NCBI GenBank assembly: GCA_025356055.1
Contig: JANXUU010000146.1
Span: forward strand, 1 to 52,889
Reading direction: 5' to 3'
DNA: 52,889 nucleotides
Source: Sphingomonas sp.
GTDB taxonomy: Bacteria > Pseudomonadota > Alphaproteobacteria > Sphingomonadales > Sphingomonadaceae
Positions 11,490 to 19,427 of the stretch are shown in pieces; the first letter of the stretch is position 1; each line of letters begins with the position of its first letter. The notes beneath the pieces are model-generated. The model saw nothing but the letters and a program-made list of their open reading frames with translations, did no database searches and was not told where the DNA came from. The translations under genes and the position numbers were made by a program.

Positions 11490-12457
11490 TCGTTCGCCAG
11501 AGCCGTGCGTGCTGCCTCGACCGTGGCGGTGCGGGCGGCGCGCCGGGCCTGGTTGAGCAACGGATAGCCAGTGTTCGCCTCGATCGACAAATTGCGTGCG
11601 AACGCACCCGATCGTATTTCGGCGAGGATGGCCCGCATGGTGTCGCGCACTCGGTCGTCGACGATCCGCGCGCCGCCCAGCACCGCTCCCAGTTCGGCGG
11701 TGTTGCTGATCGCCTCACGCATGCCGGAGAGGCCGCGTGCTTCGACCAGTTCGGCGAGAAGCTTCAGTTCGCCGACGCACTCGAGGTAGGCGACGTGCGC
11801 CGAGATACCGCCCTCGACCAACGTCTCGAACCCGGCTTCGAGGATGGCCGGGACCGCGCCCCACACCACCGCCGCCTCGTTGAACAGGTCGGCTTCGCAC
11901 TCCTCGGCAAAGGTCGAGGCGATGAGGCCGGCGCGGCCGCAGCCGATCGACCGGCCATAGGCCTTGGCAATGTCTGCGGCTTGGCCGGTGGCATCCTGTG
12001 CAACGGCCCACAACCCGACCATGCCGCGACCTTCCTCGAACAACGAGCGGAGCGCGGAGCCGGGGCCCTTGGGCGCGACCATGAACACGTCGAGATCGGG
12101 CCGCGGGACGATCAGGCCGAAGCGGATGGCGAGGCCGTGGCTGAACCCGAGCGCGGCGCCGGAACGAAGGACGGGTTCGATCTCGGCATAGATTGCGGCG
12201 AGCGTTTCGTCGGGAGCAAGGAGCATGATTAGGTCAGCCCCAGTGGTCGCCTCTTGCGGGGAGGATGCGTTTTGGAGGCCGTCCGCAGCGACCTTGGCCA
12301 CGCTGGCCGATCCTTCGCGGAGCCCAACCACAACGTCGAAGCCGCCATCGCGCAAGTTAAGCGCTTGGGCGCGGCCCTGGTTGCCGTAGCCAATGACCGC
12401 AATTCGCTTTCCGCCAAGCGGAGCGGGGTCGATATCGGCGTCGAGCAATCGGTCCAT
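11486..12457 (-). CDS. ilvC: divergent ketol-acid reductoisomerase (KARI)
   Basis: NADPH-dependent enzyme of branched-chain amino-acid synthesis, converting acetolactate to dihydroxyisovalerate. The 323 residues have a Rossmann half starting KRIAVIGYGNQGRAQALNL, where most family members read GSQGHAHA. The knotted C-terminal domain follows. Catalytic and Mg-binding positions are kept: His in FSHGLA, Lys in APKGPG, Asp and Glu in ADLFNEA, Glu pair in YLECVGELKL, Ser in SGMREAISNTAE. The protein is shorter than the usual ~339 residues, because the conserved C-terminal end is replaced by an Ala/Arg/Thr-rich one. It lies 9 bp after miaA with no ilvB or ilvN. It may be the main enzyme or a paralogue; the symbol is given by family. 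Confidence 0.8.
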   Translation of the reverse strand: MDRLLDADIDPAPLGGKRIAVIGYGNQGRAQALNLRDGGFDVVVGLREGSASVAKVAADGLQNASSPQEATTGADLIMLLAPDETLAAIYAEIEPVLRSGAALGFSHGLAIRFGLIVPRPDLDVFMVAPKGPGSALRSLFEEGRGMVGLWAVAQDATGQAADIAKAYGRSIGCGRAGLIASTFAEECEADLFNEAAVVWGAVPAILEAGFETLVEGGISAHVAYLECVGELKLLAELVEARGLSGMREAISNTAELGAVLGGARIVDDRVRDTMRAILAEIRSGAFARNLSIEANTGYPLLNQARRAARTATVEAARTALAND

Positions 12458-12466
12458 CGAGCGGGG

Positions 12467-13408
12467 CTAGTCCCGCGCGCCGAGCAAGGCCAGCGCTTCG
12501 GGCGTCGTTTGCAGGGTCAGTGGCTTGGTGAAGCGCGGCCAGTCGAGCGGCGGCTGGTTGGCGAACCAGGTGTATTGGCGCTTGGCATATCGCCGCGTGG
12601 CTTGGGCGCCGGCTTGATAGATGTGGCAAAGGTTAGGGCCAGAATTAATGGCTTGGCCAATCTCGCGCATCCCGATCGCGCGCATGACGGGGAGGTCGGG
12701 ATTGAGCTTGCGGTCGAGCAGCGCGCGAACCTCTTGTTCCGCTCCGCCATCGAGCATGGCAGCGAAACGCTCGTCACAGCGACTATAGAGCCAATCGCGC
12801 GGGGGCAGCAATATCAATGGCTTAAGGGCTACCGTCGAGGCAATACCTCCGACCTTAAGCTCCTGCCACTTGCTGATTTGGCGATTAGTCGACCGGACCA
12901 CCTCGAGCGCGCGCGCGATTCGACTGGTGTCGGCGGGTCCGATTTTGGCGGCCGAAACGGGATCGAGCGCTTCAAGCGCTGCGCGATTGTTGGCGACGCT
13001 CGCCGCGCGCACCTCGGAGCGAATCGCGGGGTCGATCGGGGGGATGGGAGCGATGCCGTCGAGCAGGGTGCGCAGATAGAGACCGGTCCCGCCGACAAGG
13101 ATCGGAAGCCGACCCTCGGAGTGGATCGCCTCGATTTCCGCTTTCGCCATCGACGCCCATCGTGCCGCCGAACAAGGGTCGGCGCCGTCGAGCACGCCGT
13201 AGAGCCGGTGATCGGCGCGGGCGAGGTCGGCGGGGGTGGGGCGGGCGCTGACAATGTCGAGGTCGCGGTAAAGTTGCGCGCTGTCGGCGTTGACGATGAC
13301 CCCGCCGCTACGTTCGGCAAAGGCTAGCGCAAGCCCCGACTTGCCGCTGGCCGTCGGACCGGCGATGAGCGCCAGCGGAGGACGCGTGACAGAATCGAGA
13401 TCATTCAC
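12467..13408 (-). CDS. miaA: tRNA dimethylallyltransferase
   Basis: Adds a dimethylallyl group to A37 of tRNAs reading UNN codons, 313 residues. Motifs: P-loop GPTASGKSGLA at the N-terminus, VNADSAQLYRDL, GGTGLYLRTLLDG, and the C-terminal YAKRQYTWF typical of MiaA. The start is taken as GTG 13408 (VNDLDSVT), just ahead of the P-loop strand. No upstream ATG gives a sensible N-terminus, because the open frame there is antisense to serB. The 5' end overlaps the 5' end of the divergent serB by about 23 bp, which leaves no private promoter space. It is followed at once by the KARI gene. Confidence 0.95.
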   Translation of the reverse strand: MNDLDSVTRPPLALIAGPTASGKSGLALAFAERSGGVIVNADSAQLYRDLDIVSARPTPADLARADHRLYGVLDGADPCSAARWASMAKAEIEAIHSEGRLPILVGGTGLYLRTLLDGIAPIPPIDPAIRSEVRAASVANNRAALEALDPVSAAKIGPADTSRIARALEVVRSTNRQISKWQELKVGGIASTVALKPLILLPPRDWLYSRCDERFAAMLDGGAEQEVRALLDRKLNPDLPVMRAIGMREIGQAINSGPNLCHIYQAGAQATRRYAKRQYTWFANQPPLDWPRFTKPLTLQTTPEALALLGARD

Positions 13409-14279
13409 CGCGACGCTGATAGCAGCCGGGCGGCTCGACGACAGCCTGACGAATGCCGCGCTCGAGCGGATTGAGCGAGCTGGCCTTTCTGCCGAACCTT
13501 CGCATTGGATCGAGGCCAGATTCGCCCGCGACGTGATGATCGCCGGGGACCCAGTGAAAGCGCGCGACGCGCTGGCGGGTTGGGAGGGGGTGGACCTCCT
13601 GCCCCTAACCCAGGGTCCAAGACTGAAACGATTGTTCGTTGCAGACATGGATTCGACGATAATCGGGCAGGAATGCATCGACGAGCTGGCCGACTATGCC
13701 GGGGTCAAGCCGCAGGTTGCAGCGATCACCGAGCGGGCGATGCAGGGCGAGCTCGATTTCGCCGGTGCGCTTCGCGAACGAGTCGCGTTGCTTGCCGGGC
13801 TTGACGAGGCGGTGCTCGGGCGGTGCCTTGCCGAGCGGGTGCGGTCCAATCCTGGTGCCGGGACGCTCGTCGCGACGCTTTGTCATCATGGCGTGACGTG
13901 TCTGCTGGTGTCAGGCGGGTTCACTGCCTTTGCCGAGCCGATCGGCGCGATGCTCGGCTTCGACGCGGTGCGCGCCAACATACTGTCGCGGCGCGAGGGA
14001 AAGCTGAGCGGAACGGTCGAGGGGCCGATCGTCGATTCGCAAACCAAGCTGTTTGAACTCGAGCAGGCCCAAACGCGGCTCGGACTTCACCGCAACGCGA
14101 CCATGGCGATCGGCGACGGAGCCAATGACAAGCCGATGGTCGAGGCGGCGGGGTGGGGCATCGCCTATCGCGCCAAGCCCGCGCTGGCGGCGGCAGCGGA
14201 CGCTCGGCTCGATCACCACGGACTCGACGCGCTGCTGTGGGCAATGGGGCTGCCGCGCTCATCCTGGGCTGAAGTCTAG
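13386..14279 (+). CDS. serB: phosphoserine phosphatase SerB
   Basis: Last step of serine synthesis: dephosphorylates phosphoserine. 297 residues. An N-terminal ACT-like half of about 75 residues (FTATLIAAGRL) precedes a HAD-type phosphatase. Motif I is VADMDSTIIGQECIDE, with the nucleophile the first Asp of DMDST; motif II is LLVSGGFTAFA, motif III the Lys in SQTKLFEL, and motif IV GDGANDKPM. GTG 13386 is preferred because GGAGGA sits just upstream (13377-13382); ATG 13365 is possible but would extend further into antisense miaA. Divergent from and overlapping miaA at the 5' end. The stop overlaps the stop of the Sel1/SPOR gene by 4 nt. Confidence 0.95.
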   Translation: MTESRSFTATLIAAGRLDDSLTNAALERIERAGLSAEPSHWIEARFARDVMIAGDPVKARDALAGWEGVDLLPLTQGPRLKRLFVADMDSTIIGQECIDELADYAGVKPQVAAITERAMQGELDFAGALRERVALLAGLDEAVLGRCLAERVRSNPGAGTLVATLCHHGVTCLLVSGGFTAFAEPIGAMLGFDAVRANILSRREGKLSGTVEGPIVDSQTKLFELEQAQTRLGLHRNATMAIGDGANDKPMVEAAGWGIAYRAKPALAAAADARLDHHGLDALLWAMGLPRSSWAEV

Positions 14280-15187
14280 CGCGCGGGGACCGCGAAACAG
14301 GGTTGGCCGCGAGCCATGAGCAAGGCGCAGGTGCGGTTCGCTTCATCCTTGCTGGCAAACGGGCCCGCCTGCAGCCGCGTGACTGCGCCAACGGAGCTCA
14401 GGAACGGCCGCCGTCCAGCGAGGGAGCCGACGGCCAGCTTGCGAAACAGCGCTGCTGCTGCGGGGCGCTGCGAGAAGGCACCAAGCTGAATTCTCCAACC
14501 GCCAGCAGCGACTGGAATCGACGAAGCAAACGGGGGGGAAGGCGTCACTTTGGCAACGACGGGTAGTGGTGCAGGCCTGACCAGCGGCGCGGGCTGCGGC
14601 GACGACGGGGGCGGCGGTGCAACAATCTTGCCCGTCTTGCCGGCCAGCGCAAGCTTTCGCAGATGCTCGGGAATATCGCGATTCATCTCCGCCAGCGTCG
14701 ACTTCGCTGGCCCGAGCCCCTGCGCCGCCGACCTCGAAACGTAAGAATAGGCGAGCAGGGGGTCGCGATTAGCCACTCCATCGCCATTGTAGAGCGCGGT
14801 CCCGTAAATCAGCTGCGCTCGCGCATCGCCCTTATCGGCAGACTTGCGCAGCCACGACATCGCAGCGCGCGAATAACCGTTCTGAAACAGCATCATGCCA
14901 AGCTGGGTCTGCGCGTCGACATGGCCGCCCCGCGCCGCACGCGTATACCAATCCTCGGCCGCGCCAAGATCGATCGGAATGCCGCGCCCGAGCCGATAAG
15001 CTTGGCCAAGATTGAACATCGCGTCGGCATTGCCGCGCGCCGCGAGCGGGCGCCACTGGCCGAGCGCGGCGGCATAATCGCCACGGCCAAATGCATCGAT
15101 CCCCGCTTTAACGCTTTGCGCCGCTGCCGGAGCGACAAGCGCCAGAGCCGCCGCTACGATGATCGCACTGCCTGAATGCTTCCCCAT
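14276..15187 (-). CDS. secreted Sel1-repeat / SPOR-domain protein
   Basis: A 303-residue periplasmic protein. Signal peptide to about residue 24 (ALALVAPAAAQ). Four Sel1-type helical repeats follow (about 30-165) with the typical A.FNLG.AYRLGRG, A..WY..AA..GH..AQ..LG and AQL.YG.ALYNGDG patterns. A Pro-rich linker (four Pro in PPPPSSP) leads to a C-terminal SPOR domain (about 230-303, WRIQLGAFSQR... LQAGPF...). SPOR domains bind denuded peptidoglycan glycans at division sites; Sel1 repeats bind proteins. ATG 15187 has AGGA seven bases upstream and is preferred over GTG 15193. It is divergent from the parA-like module, which also ends in a SPOR protein. Confidence 0.88.
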   Translation of the reverse strand: MGKHSGSAIIVAAALALVAPAAAQSVKAGIDAFGRGDYAAALGQWRPLAARGNADAMFNLGQAYRLGRGIPIDLGAAEDWYTRAARGGHVDAQTQLGMMLFQNGYSRAAMSWLRKSADKGDARAQLIYGTALYNGDGVANRDPLLAYSYVSRSAAQGLGPAKSTLAEMNRDIPEHLRKLALAGKTGKIVAPPPPSSPQPAPLVRPAPLPVVAKVTPSPPFASSIPVAAGGWRIQLGAFSQRPAAAALFRKLAVGSLAGRRPFLSSVGAVTRLQAGPFASKDEANRTCALLMARGQPCFAVPAR

Positions 15188-15309
15188 CGGCACATCCTAG
15201 CCATCCCGCTGCCGCGCGCAACAAGGTCGGGCCGATGTTAACCAGACTTTAGGAGCTTTGCCCGCAGTTGATCGCCTGAACAGGTCGTCATCTGGACGAG
15301 GGGAAGAGA

Positions 15310-16029
15310 ATGCGCGTTCTGGCAATGGCATCGCAGAAGGGCGGATCGGGCAAGACGACCCTGTCCGGGCATCTGGCGGTGCAAGCGCAGCTGGCCGGGG
15401 CTGGTCCCGTGTGCCTGATCGATATCGATCCGCAAGGGTCGCTCGCCGATTGGTGGAACGAGCGCGAGGCCGACATGCCGGCCTTTGCCCAGACCACCGT
15501 GGCGCGGCTTTCGGCCGATCTCGAGGTGCTGCGCCAGCAGGGCTTCCGCTTGGCCGTCATCGATACGCCCCCGGCAATTACCATGGCGATCCAGTCGGTT
15601 ATCGCGGTCGCCGAACTGATCGTCATTCCGACCCGGCCGAGTCCGCACGATCTGCGCGCCGTCGGCGCCACGGTCGATCTGTGCGACCGTGCCGGCAAGC
15701 CATTGTTGTTCGTCGTCAATGGCGCGACGCCCAAAGCCAAGATCACCTATGAAGCCGCGGTGGCGCTGTCGCAGCACGGCACCGTTGCCCCGGTCACCCT
15801 TCACCACCGCACCGATTTCGCCGCCTCGATGATCGATGGCCGCACGGTCATGGAGGTCGACCCCAAGGGCCGCTCGGCCCGCGAAGTGGTCGAATTGTGG
15901 GATTATATCTCCGACCGACTCGAGAAAAATTTCCGTCGCACCGTGTTCGCCGCCCCCGGCGCCGGCCCGGTTGCCGCAGCATCGCCACGACCCGTCGGCG
16001 GCTTCGGTCGTCGCGTCGTTGGCCAGTAA
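15310..16029 (+). CDS. ParA/MinD-family ATPase
   Basis: Deviant Walker-A ATPase, 239 residues. KGGSGKTT (residues 10-17) has the signature Lys of the ParA/MinD family, Walker A' is LIDIDPQGSLADWW, and Walker B is LAVIDTPP. The remaining fold is standard through about residue 210. The C-terminal ~25 residues are Ala/Pro/Gly-rich and carry no amphipathic MinD helix, so a nucleoid- or partner-bound protein is more likely than a membrane one. Such ATPases position DNA or protein cargo. It lacks a canonical ParB neighbour; the next gene, 13 bp on, has a ribbon-helix-helix-like C-terminus, and the third is a TPR/SPOR lipoprotein. GGGGAAGAGA precedes the ATG. Its cargo cannot be named from sequence. 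Confidence 0.9.
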   Translation: MRVLAMASQKGGSGKTTLSGHLAVQAQLAGAGPVCLIDIDPQGSLADWWNEREADMPAFAQTTVARLSADLEVLRQQGFRLAVIDTPPAITMAIQSVIAVAELIVIPTRPSPHDLRAVGATVDLCDRAGKPLLFVVNGATPKAKITYEAAVALSQHGTVAPVTLHHRTDFAASMIDGRTVMEVDPKGRSAREVVELWDYISDRLEKNFRRTVFAAPGAGPVAAASPRPVGGFGRRVVGQ

Positions 16030-16042
16030 GGGAGCGCGGACG

Positions 16043-16699
16043 ATGGGCGAATCCAAGGCTTTTGCTTCCCTCTCCTCGGGACTGCTGGCGCGCAAAGGCG
16101 CGGCGCGGCCGGCGATGCGTCCCCAGGGCTTCGGCCAGCTGGGCGGTACGCTGGAAGATCTCGGCTGGAACGATATGGGCTTCGAAGCGCCCAAGCCCGC
16201 GCTGACGGCCGTGCGCGACGCCGACCATGATGCGTTCGGGGAAAGCCTTCCCGAGCCCGCGATCCGTCACCCGCTCGCCGGGCTGACCCCGATCGGCAAT
16301 GTCGTCTCGCCGGTCCACGACCAGCAGGCCGAACTTGCCGACCGGTTCAAGGGCTATGACCTTGAGCCTGGCGAGGAGGAAGAGGAAGATTCGACCGCCG
16401 AGCCGCTTCACTTCACGCCGGCCGTGCCGGTCCTGCGCGAGCCCGCCAATGAGCAGGTCGTGGTCAAGTCCAAGACCGTCGCCAGGCGTGCGCCGACACC
16501 GCGGGCTGCGCCGGGGACAAAGGCAAAGGCTGCGTTCACGCTGCGACTAGACGCCGCGCGCCATCTCAAGCTGCGCCTGGCGTGTGCGGTGACGCGGCGA
16601 TCGGCGCAGTTGCTGGTGACCGAAGCGCTCGACGAGATGCTCGCCGCCATGCCCGAGCTTGACGGCATGGCGGAGCGGGCGCCGCGCAAGATCAATTGA
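16043..16699 (+). CDS. ParA-partner protein with ribbon-helix-helix-like C-terminus
   Basis: A 218-residue soluble protein. The N-terminus (about 1-45) is a conserved-looking basic/Gly stretch (AFASLSSGLLARKG). The middle is acidic and probably disordered, with GEEEEEDS near 112-118. From about residue 165 a segment beginning TLRLDAARHLKLRLA, with a helix and then RRSAQLLVTEALDEML, fits a beta-strand plus two helices, the ribbon-helix-helix DNA-binding layout used by ParG/ParB-like partners of ParA. ATG 16043 lies 13 bp after parA. I infer that it links the ATPase to DNA or to another cargo; the DNA-binding call is a pattern judgement. Confidence 0.7.
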   Translation: MGESKAFASLSSGLLARKGAARPAMRPQGFGQLGGTLEDLGWNDMGFEAPKPALTAVRDADHDAFGESLPEPAIRHPLAGLTPIGNVVSPVHDQQAELADRFKGYDLEPGEEEEEDSTAEPLHFTPAVPVLREPANEQVVVKSKTVARRAPTPRAAPGTKAKAAFTLRLDAARHLKLRLACAVTRRSAQLLVTEALDEMLAAMPELDGMAERAPRKIN

Positions 16700-16729
16700 C
16701 GTCGCGATGAAAATTCAGGGAGACGCATC

Positions 16730-18037
16730 ATGAATTCGTCAGTTCGCTTCGGTACTGCGCTTCGTGCGGCTCTCTTCGTGATTACGCTCGGGGGTTGTGC
16801 AGCTCATGCACCGCGCACCACCTCGACCACGGTCGGCAAGGTCGATCCCGCCAACATCGGGCTTGCGACCCGCGCGCAGGTGGCATTGATGGCGGGCCAG
16901 ACGGTCCAGGCGATCGACTTTGCCGAGCGCGCCGTCGCCGCGACGCCGACCGACGCCGGGTTCCGCATGGTGCTCGGCAATTCCTATTTCGCGGGTGGCC
17001 GCTTTGCCTCGGCCGAAGACGCCTATCGCGATTCGCTGACCCTCTCGGCTAGCCAGCCGCAAGTCGTGCTCAAGCTCGCGCTGGTCAGCATCGCGCAGGG
17101 CAAGAATGCCCAGGCGCTCGCCTTCCTCGCGGCGGCGCGGTCAGTGCTCGATCCGTCCGACTATGGACTGGCGCTGGCTCTGGCTGGCCGGCCGCAGGAT
17201 GCCGCGCAGGTGCTCCGCCAGGCGGCCGAGCAGGTCGGCGCCGATTCGCGCGTTCGTCAGAATCTGGCGCTTGCGCTGGCGTTGTCGGGTGACTGGACGG
17301 GGGCCCGCGGGGTCGCCGCTCAGGATGTCGCGGCGGACCAACTCGACGGGCGAATCCAGTCGTGGATGCAACTCGCCAAGCCGACGCGGGCGTCGGACCA
17401 GGTCGCGTCGCTGACCGGCATCGCGCCGGCCGCCAGTGATCCGGGCCAGCCGGTGCGGCTCGCGCTTCAGGATAAGGGGACCCGTCTTGCGTCGGTTGCC
17501 CCGGTGATTGAGCCGGCTCCGGCGGTAGCGCAAGTCGAGGTTGCTCCTGCGGTGCAGACTGCTGAGGTCGCACCGGTGATTGCTGCGGCGCCTGCGGTTA
17601 TCGCGATTGCGGTTCCGGCAGAACGCCGCGTCGCGGCTTCTGCGCTGACGCCGAAGTTCGCCTCGTCGATGTCACAGCCCTCATTATCGCCGCGCGCAGC
17701 CGCGCTGACTGATGCCGGTATGCTTTATCGCCGCGCCGCGCTGACGACCTCCAGCCAGCGCAGCCGAACGGTCGTGCAGCTTGGCGCCTATGCCTCGCGT
17801 GATCGCGTTTCGATCGCCTGGCGTCACGTCTCGGGCCGCTTCTCATCGCTGCGCGGCTACACGCCAGTCGCAGCGCGATATGACGGGGAACGCGGAACCT
17901 TCTTCCGCCTTTCAGTCCAGGGTTTCGGCAGTGCGCGTGACGCCGTTGCGATGTGCTCTGGCCTCAAGCGCGCCGGCGCCACCTGCTTCGTCCGCAAGGT
18001 CGCGGGCGATGCGCCGGTGCAGATGGCCTCGCGCTAA
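16730..18037 (+). CDS. TPR and SPOR-domain outer-membrane lipoprotein
   Basis: A 435-residue lipoprotein. The signal ends at the lipobox TLGGC with lipid-attachment Cys near residue 23. TPR-like helical repeats run to about 215 (AQVALMAGQTVQAIDFAERAV..., GNSYFAGGRFASAEDAY). A long Ala/Pro/Val-rich low-complexity linker follows (about 235-340). The C-terminal SPOR domain (about 350-425) includes VVQLGAYASRDR, RGTFFRLSVQGF and ATCFVRKV. SPOR binds bare glycan strands at septa. It is the third gene of the ParA/RHH cluster, 30 bp downstream. The stop overlaps the pyrB stop by 4 nt. Confidence 0.87.
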   Translation: MNSSVRFGTALRAALFVITLGGCAAHAPRTTSTTVGKVDPANIGLATRAQVALMAGQTVQAIDFAERAVAATPTDAGFRMVLGNSYFAGGRFASAEDAYRDSLTLSASQPQVVLKLALVSIAQGKNAQALAFLAAARSVLDPSDYGLALALAGRPQDAAQVLRQAAEQVGADSRVRQNLALALALSGDWTGARGVAAQDVAADQLDGRIQSWMQLAKPTRASDQVASLTGIAPAASDPGQPVRLALQDKGTRLASVAPVIEPAPAVAQVEVAPAVQTAEVAPVIAAAPAVIAIAVPAERRVAASALTPKFASSMSQPSLSPRAAALTDAGMLYRRAALTTSSQRSRTVVQLGAYASRDRVSIAWRHVSGRFSSLRGYTPVAARYDGERGTFFRLSVQGFGSARDAVAMCSGLKRAGATCFVRKVAGDAPVQMASR

Positions 18038-18939
18038 CCCGCCACGCGTTCGGCGGTCAGGAGGTCGAGGCAGGCCATCCGTACGGCGACGCCCATCTCG
18101 ACCTGCAACGTGATCAGCGATCGATGTGGAACGTCAGCGAGTGCGCCCTCGATCTCGACCCCACGATTGATCGGCCCGGGGTGCATGATCGCAGCGCCTG
18201 GCGCGGCGCGGGCCAGGCGTTCGGCGGTCAGGCCGTAACGGGCGAGATACTCCCCCGGACCATCGCCCAGTTCTTCGGTCATTCGTTCGCGCTGAACGCG
18301 CAGCATCATCACGACATCGGCGCCGTTGACCGCGTCATCGATCGATCCGACCGCGCCGGGCAGATCGGCGGGCATGAGGGATGGGGGCCCGGCGAGGCGG
18401 AGCTCGACCCCGAGGCGATTGAGCAATTTCACATTCGACCGCGCGACCCGGCTGTGCTTGAGATCCCCGCAGATCGCTACCTTGAGCCCGGCAATCCGCC
18501 CGAACCGCTGGCGAATCGTCGCCGCGTCGAGCAGCGCCTGGGTCGGATGCTCGCCGATCCCGTCCCCGGCGTTGATCACCGGACAGTCCATGATCGCGGC
18601 GATGCTCGCTGGCGCACCGCGCTCGCGGTGGCGAATGATCAGTGCGTCGGGACGCATCGCGTTGAGCGTCCGCGCGGTGTCCTCGAGCGTTTCGCCTTTC
18701 TTGATGCTCGATTGCTCGACCTGCATCGTCACCGCCTGCGCGCCCAGCCGGTTGGCGGCGATCTCGAACGATAGCAGAGTACGCGTCGAGTTCTCGAAGA
18801 AGGCGTTGATGATCGTGAGGCCATCGAGCCGCTTGGCATTGCGCCGCGGCTGGCGGTTCCACGCGAACCAGCGCGCCCCTTCGTCAAGGATAAGTCCGAT
18901 CTGCGCGTCCGAGAGATTATCGATCGAGAGCAAGTCCAT
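18034..18939 (-). CDS. pyrB: aspartate carbamoyltransferase catalytic subunit
   Basis: Condenses carbamoyl phosphate with aspartate in pyrimidine synthesis, 301 residues. Carbamoyl-phosphate site FFENSTRTLLSFE (STRT loop), the following HPTQALLD with the catalytic His, the Lys of the 80s loop (SSIKKGET), and C-terminal MHPGPINRG.E are all present. The start is ATG 18939 (MDLLSID); the open frame reaches further up but only as a shadow of ruvX. It is the last gene of an apparent DUF3089-ruvX-pyrB unit, 11 bp after ruvX. The dihydroorotase gene pyrC, often next to pyrB, does not follow. Confidence 0.95.
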   Translation of the reverse strand: MDLLSIDNLSDAQIGLILDEGARWFAWNRQPRRNAKRLDGLTIINAFFENSTRTLLSFEIAANRLGAQAVTMQVEQSSIKKGETLEDTARTLNAMRPDALIIRHRERGAPASIAAIMDCPVINAGDGIGEHPTQALLDAATIRQRFGRIAGLKVAICGDLKHSRVARSNVKLLNRLGVELRLAGPPSLMPADLPGAVGSIDDAVNGADVVMMLRVQRERMTEELGDGPGEYLARYGLTAERLARAAPGAAIMHPGPINRGVEIEGALADVPHRSLITLQVEMGVAVRMACLDLLTAERVAG

Positions 18940-18950
18940 GGCTGCTTCGC

Positions 18951-19427
18951 CTAATCGTCGCGTGGCAGATTGACCAGCGCGTCGATCGCGCCCTGAAGGA
19001 TGTGCGCTGCGGCGAGCTTGTCGACCGCGAGCGCGCGCTTGGCTCGCGACACGTCGGCGGCGATCATTGCTCGCTCGACCGCCTGCGTCGACCAGCGTTC
19101 GTCCCACAGCAGAATGGGGAGGTCGAGGGGGAGCAAGTTGCGGGCGAAGGCGCGGACCGACTGGGTACGCGGGCTGTCGCTGCCGTCGAGATTGAGCGGC
19201 AAGCCGACAACCAGCCCGACGACCGCGTGCTTCGCGACGAATTGGCGAAGGAGCGTAAGGTCCACGCCGAACTTGGTGCGGGCAATCGTCTCGGACGGCC
19301 CGGCGAAGCTCCAATTGGCATCGCACAGCGCGAGCCCGATGGTCTTGGTCCCTACATCGAGCCCTGCAAGCTTGCCGCCCGGAGGAAGCACCGCAGCGAA
19401 CCCGGCGGCAGAGGCGCTTACCGCCAC
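18951..19427 (-). CDS. ruvX: putative pre-16S rRNA nuclease / Holliday-junction resolvase-like RuvX (YqgF)
   Basis: RNase H-fold nuclease of the YqgF family, 158 residues. E. coli YqgF matures the 5' end of 16S rRNA; a role on Holliday junctions was proposed from homology. [15 protein letters not shown] gives the first catalytic Asp, [16 protein letters not shown] the mid motif, and LWDERWST with a conserved acidic pair the next; [11 protein letters not shown] ends the fold. GTG 19427 is the start and overlaps the DUF3089 gene by 10 bp. Pairing with pyrB is a frequent bacterial arrangement. Confidence 0.93.
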   Translation of the reverse strand: MAVSASAAGFAAVLPPGGKLAGLDVGTKTIGLALCDANWSFAGPSETIARTKFGVDLTLLRQFVAKHAVVGLVVGLPLNLDGSDSPRTQSVRAFARNLLPLDLPILLWDERWSTQAVERAMIAADVSRAKRALAVDKLAAAHILQGAIDALVNLPRDD

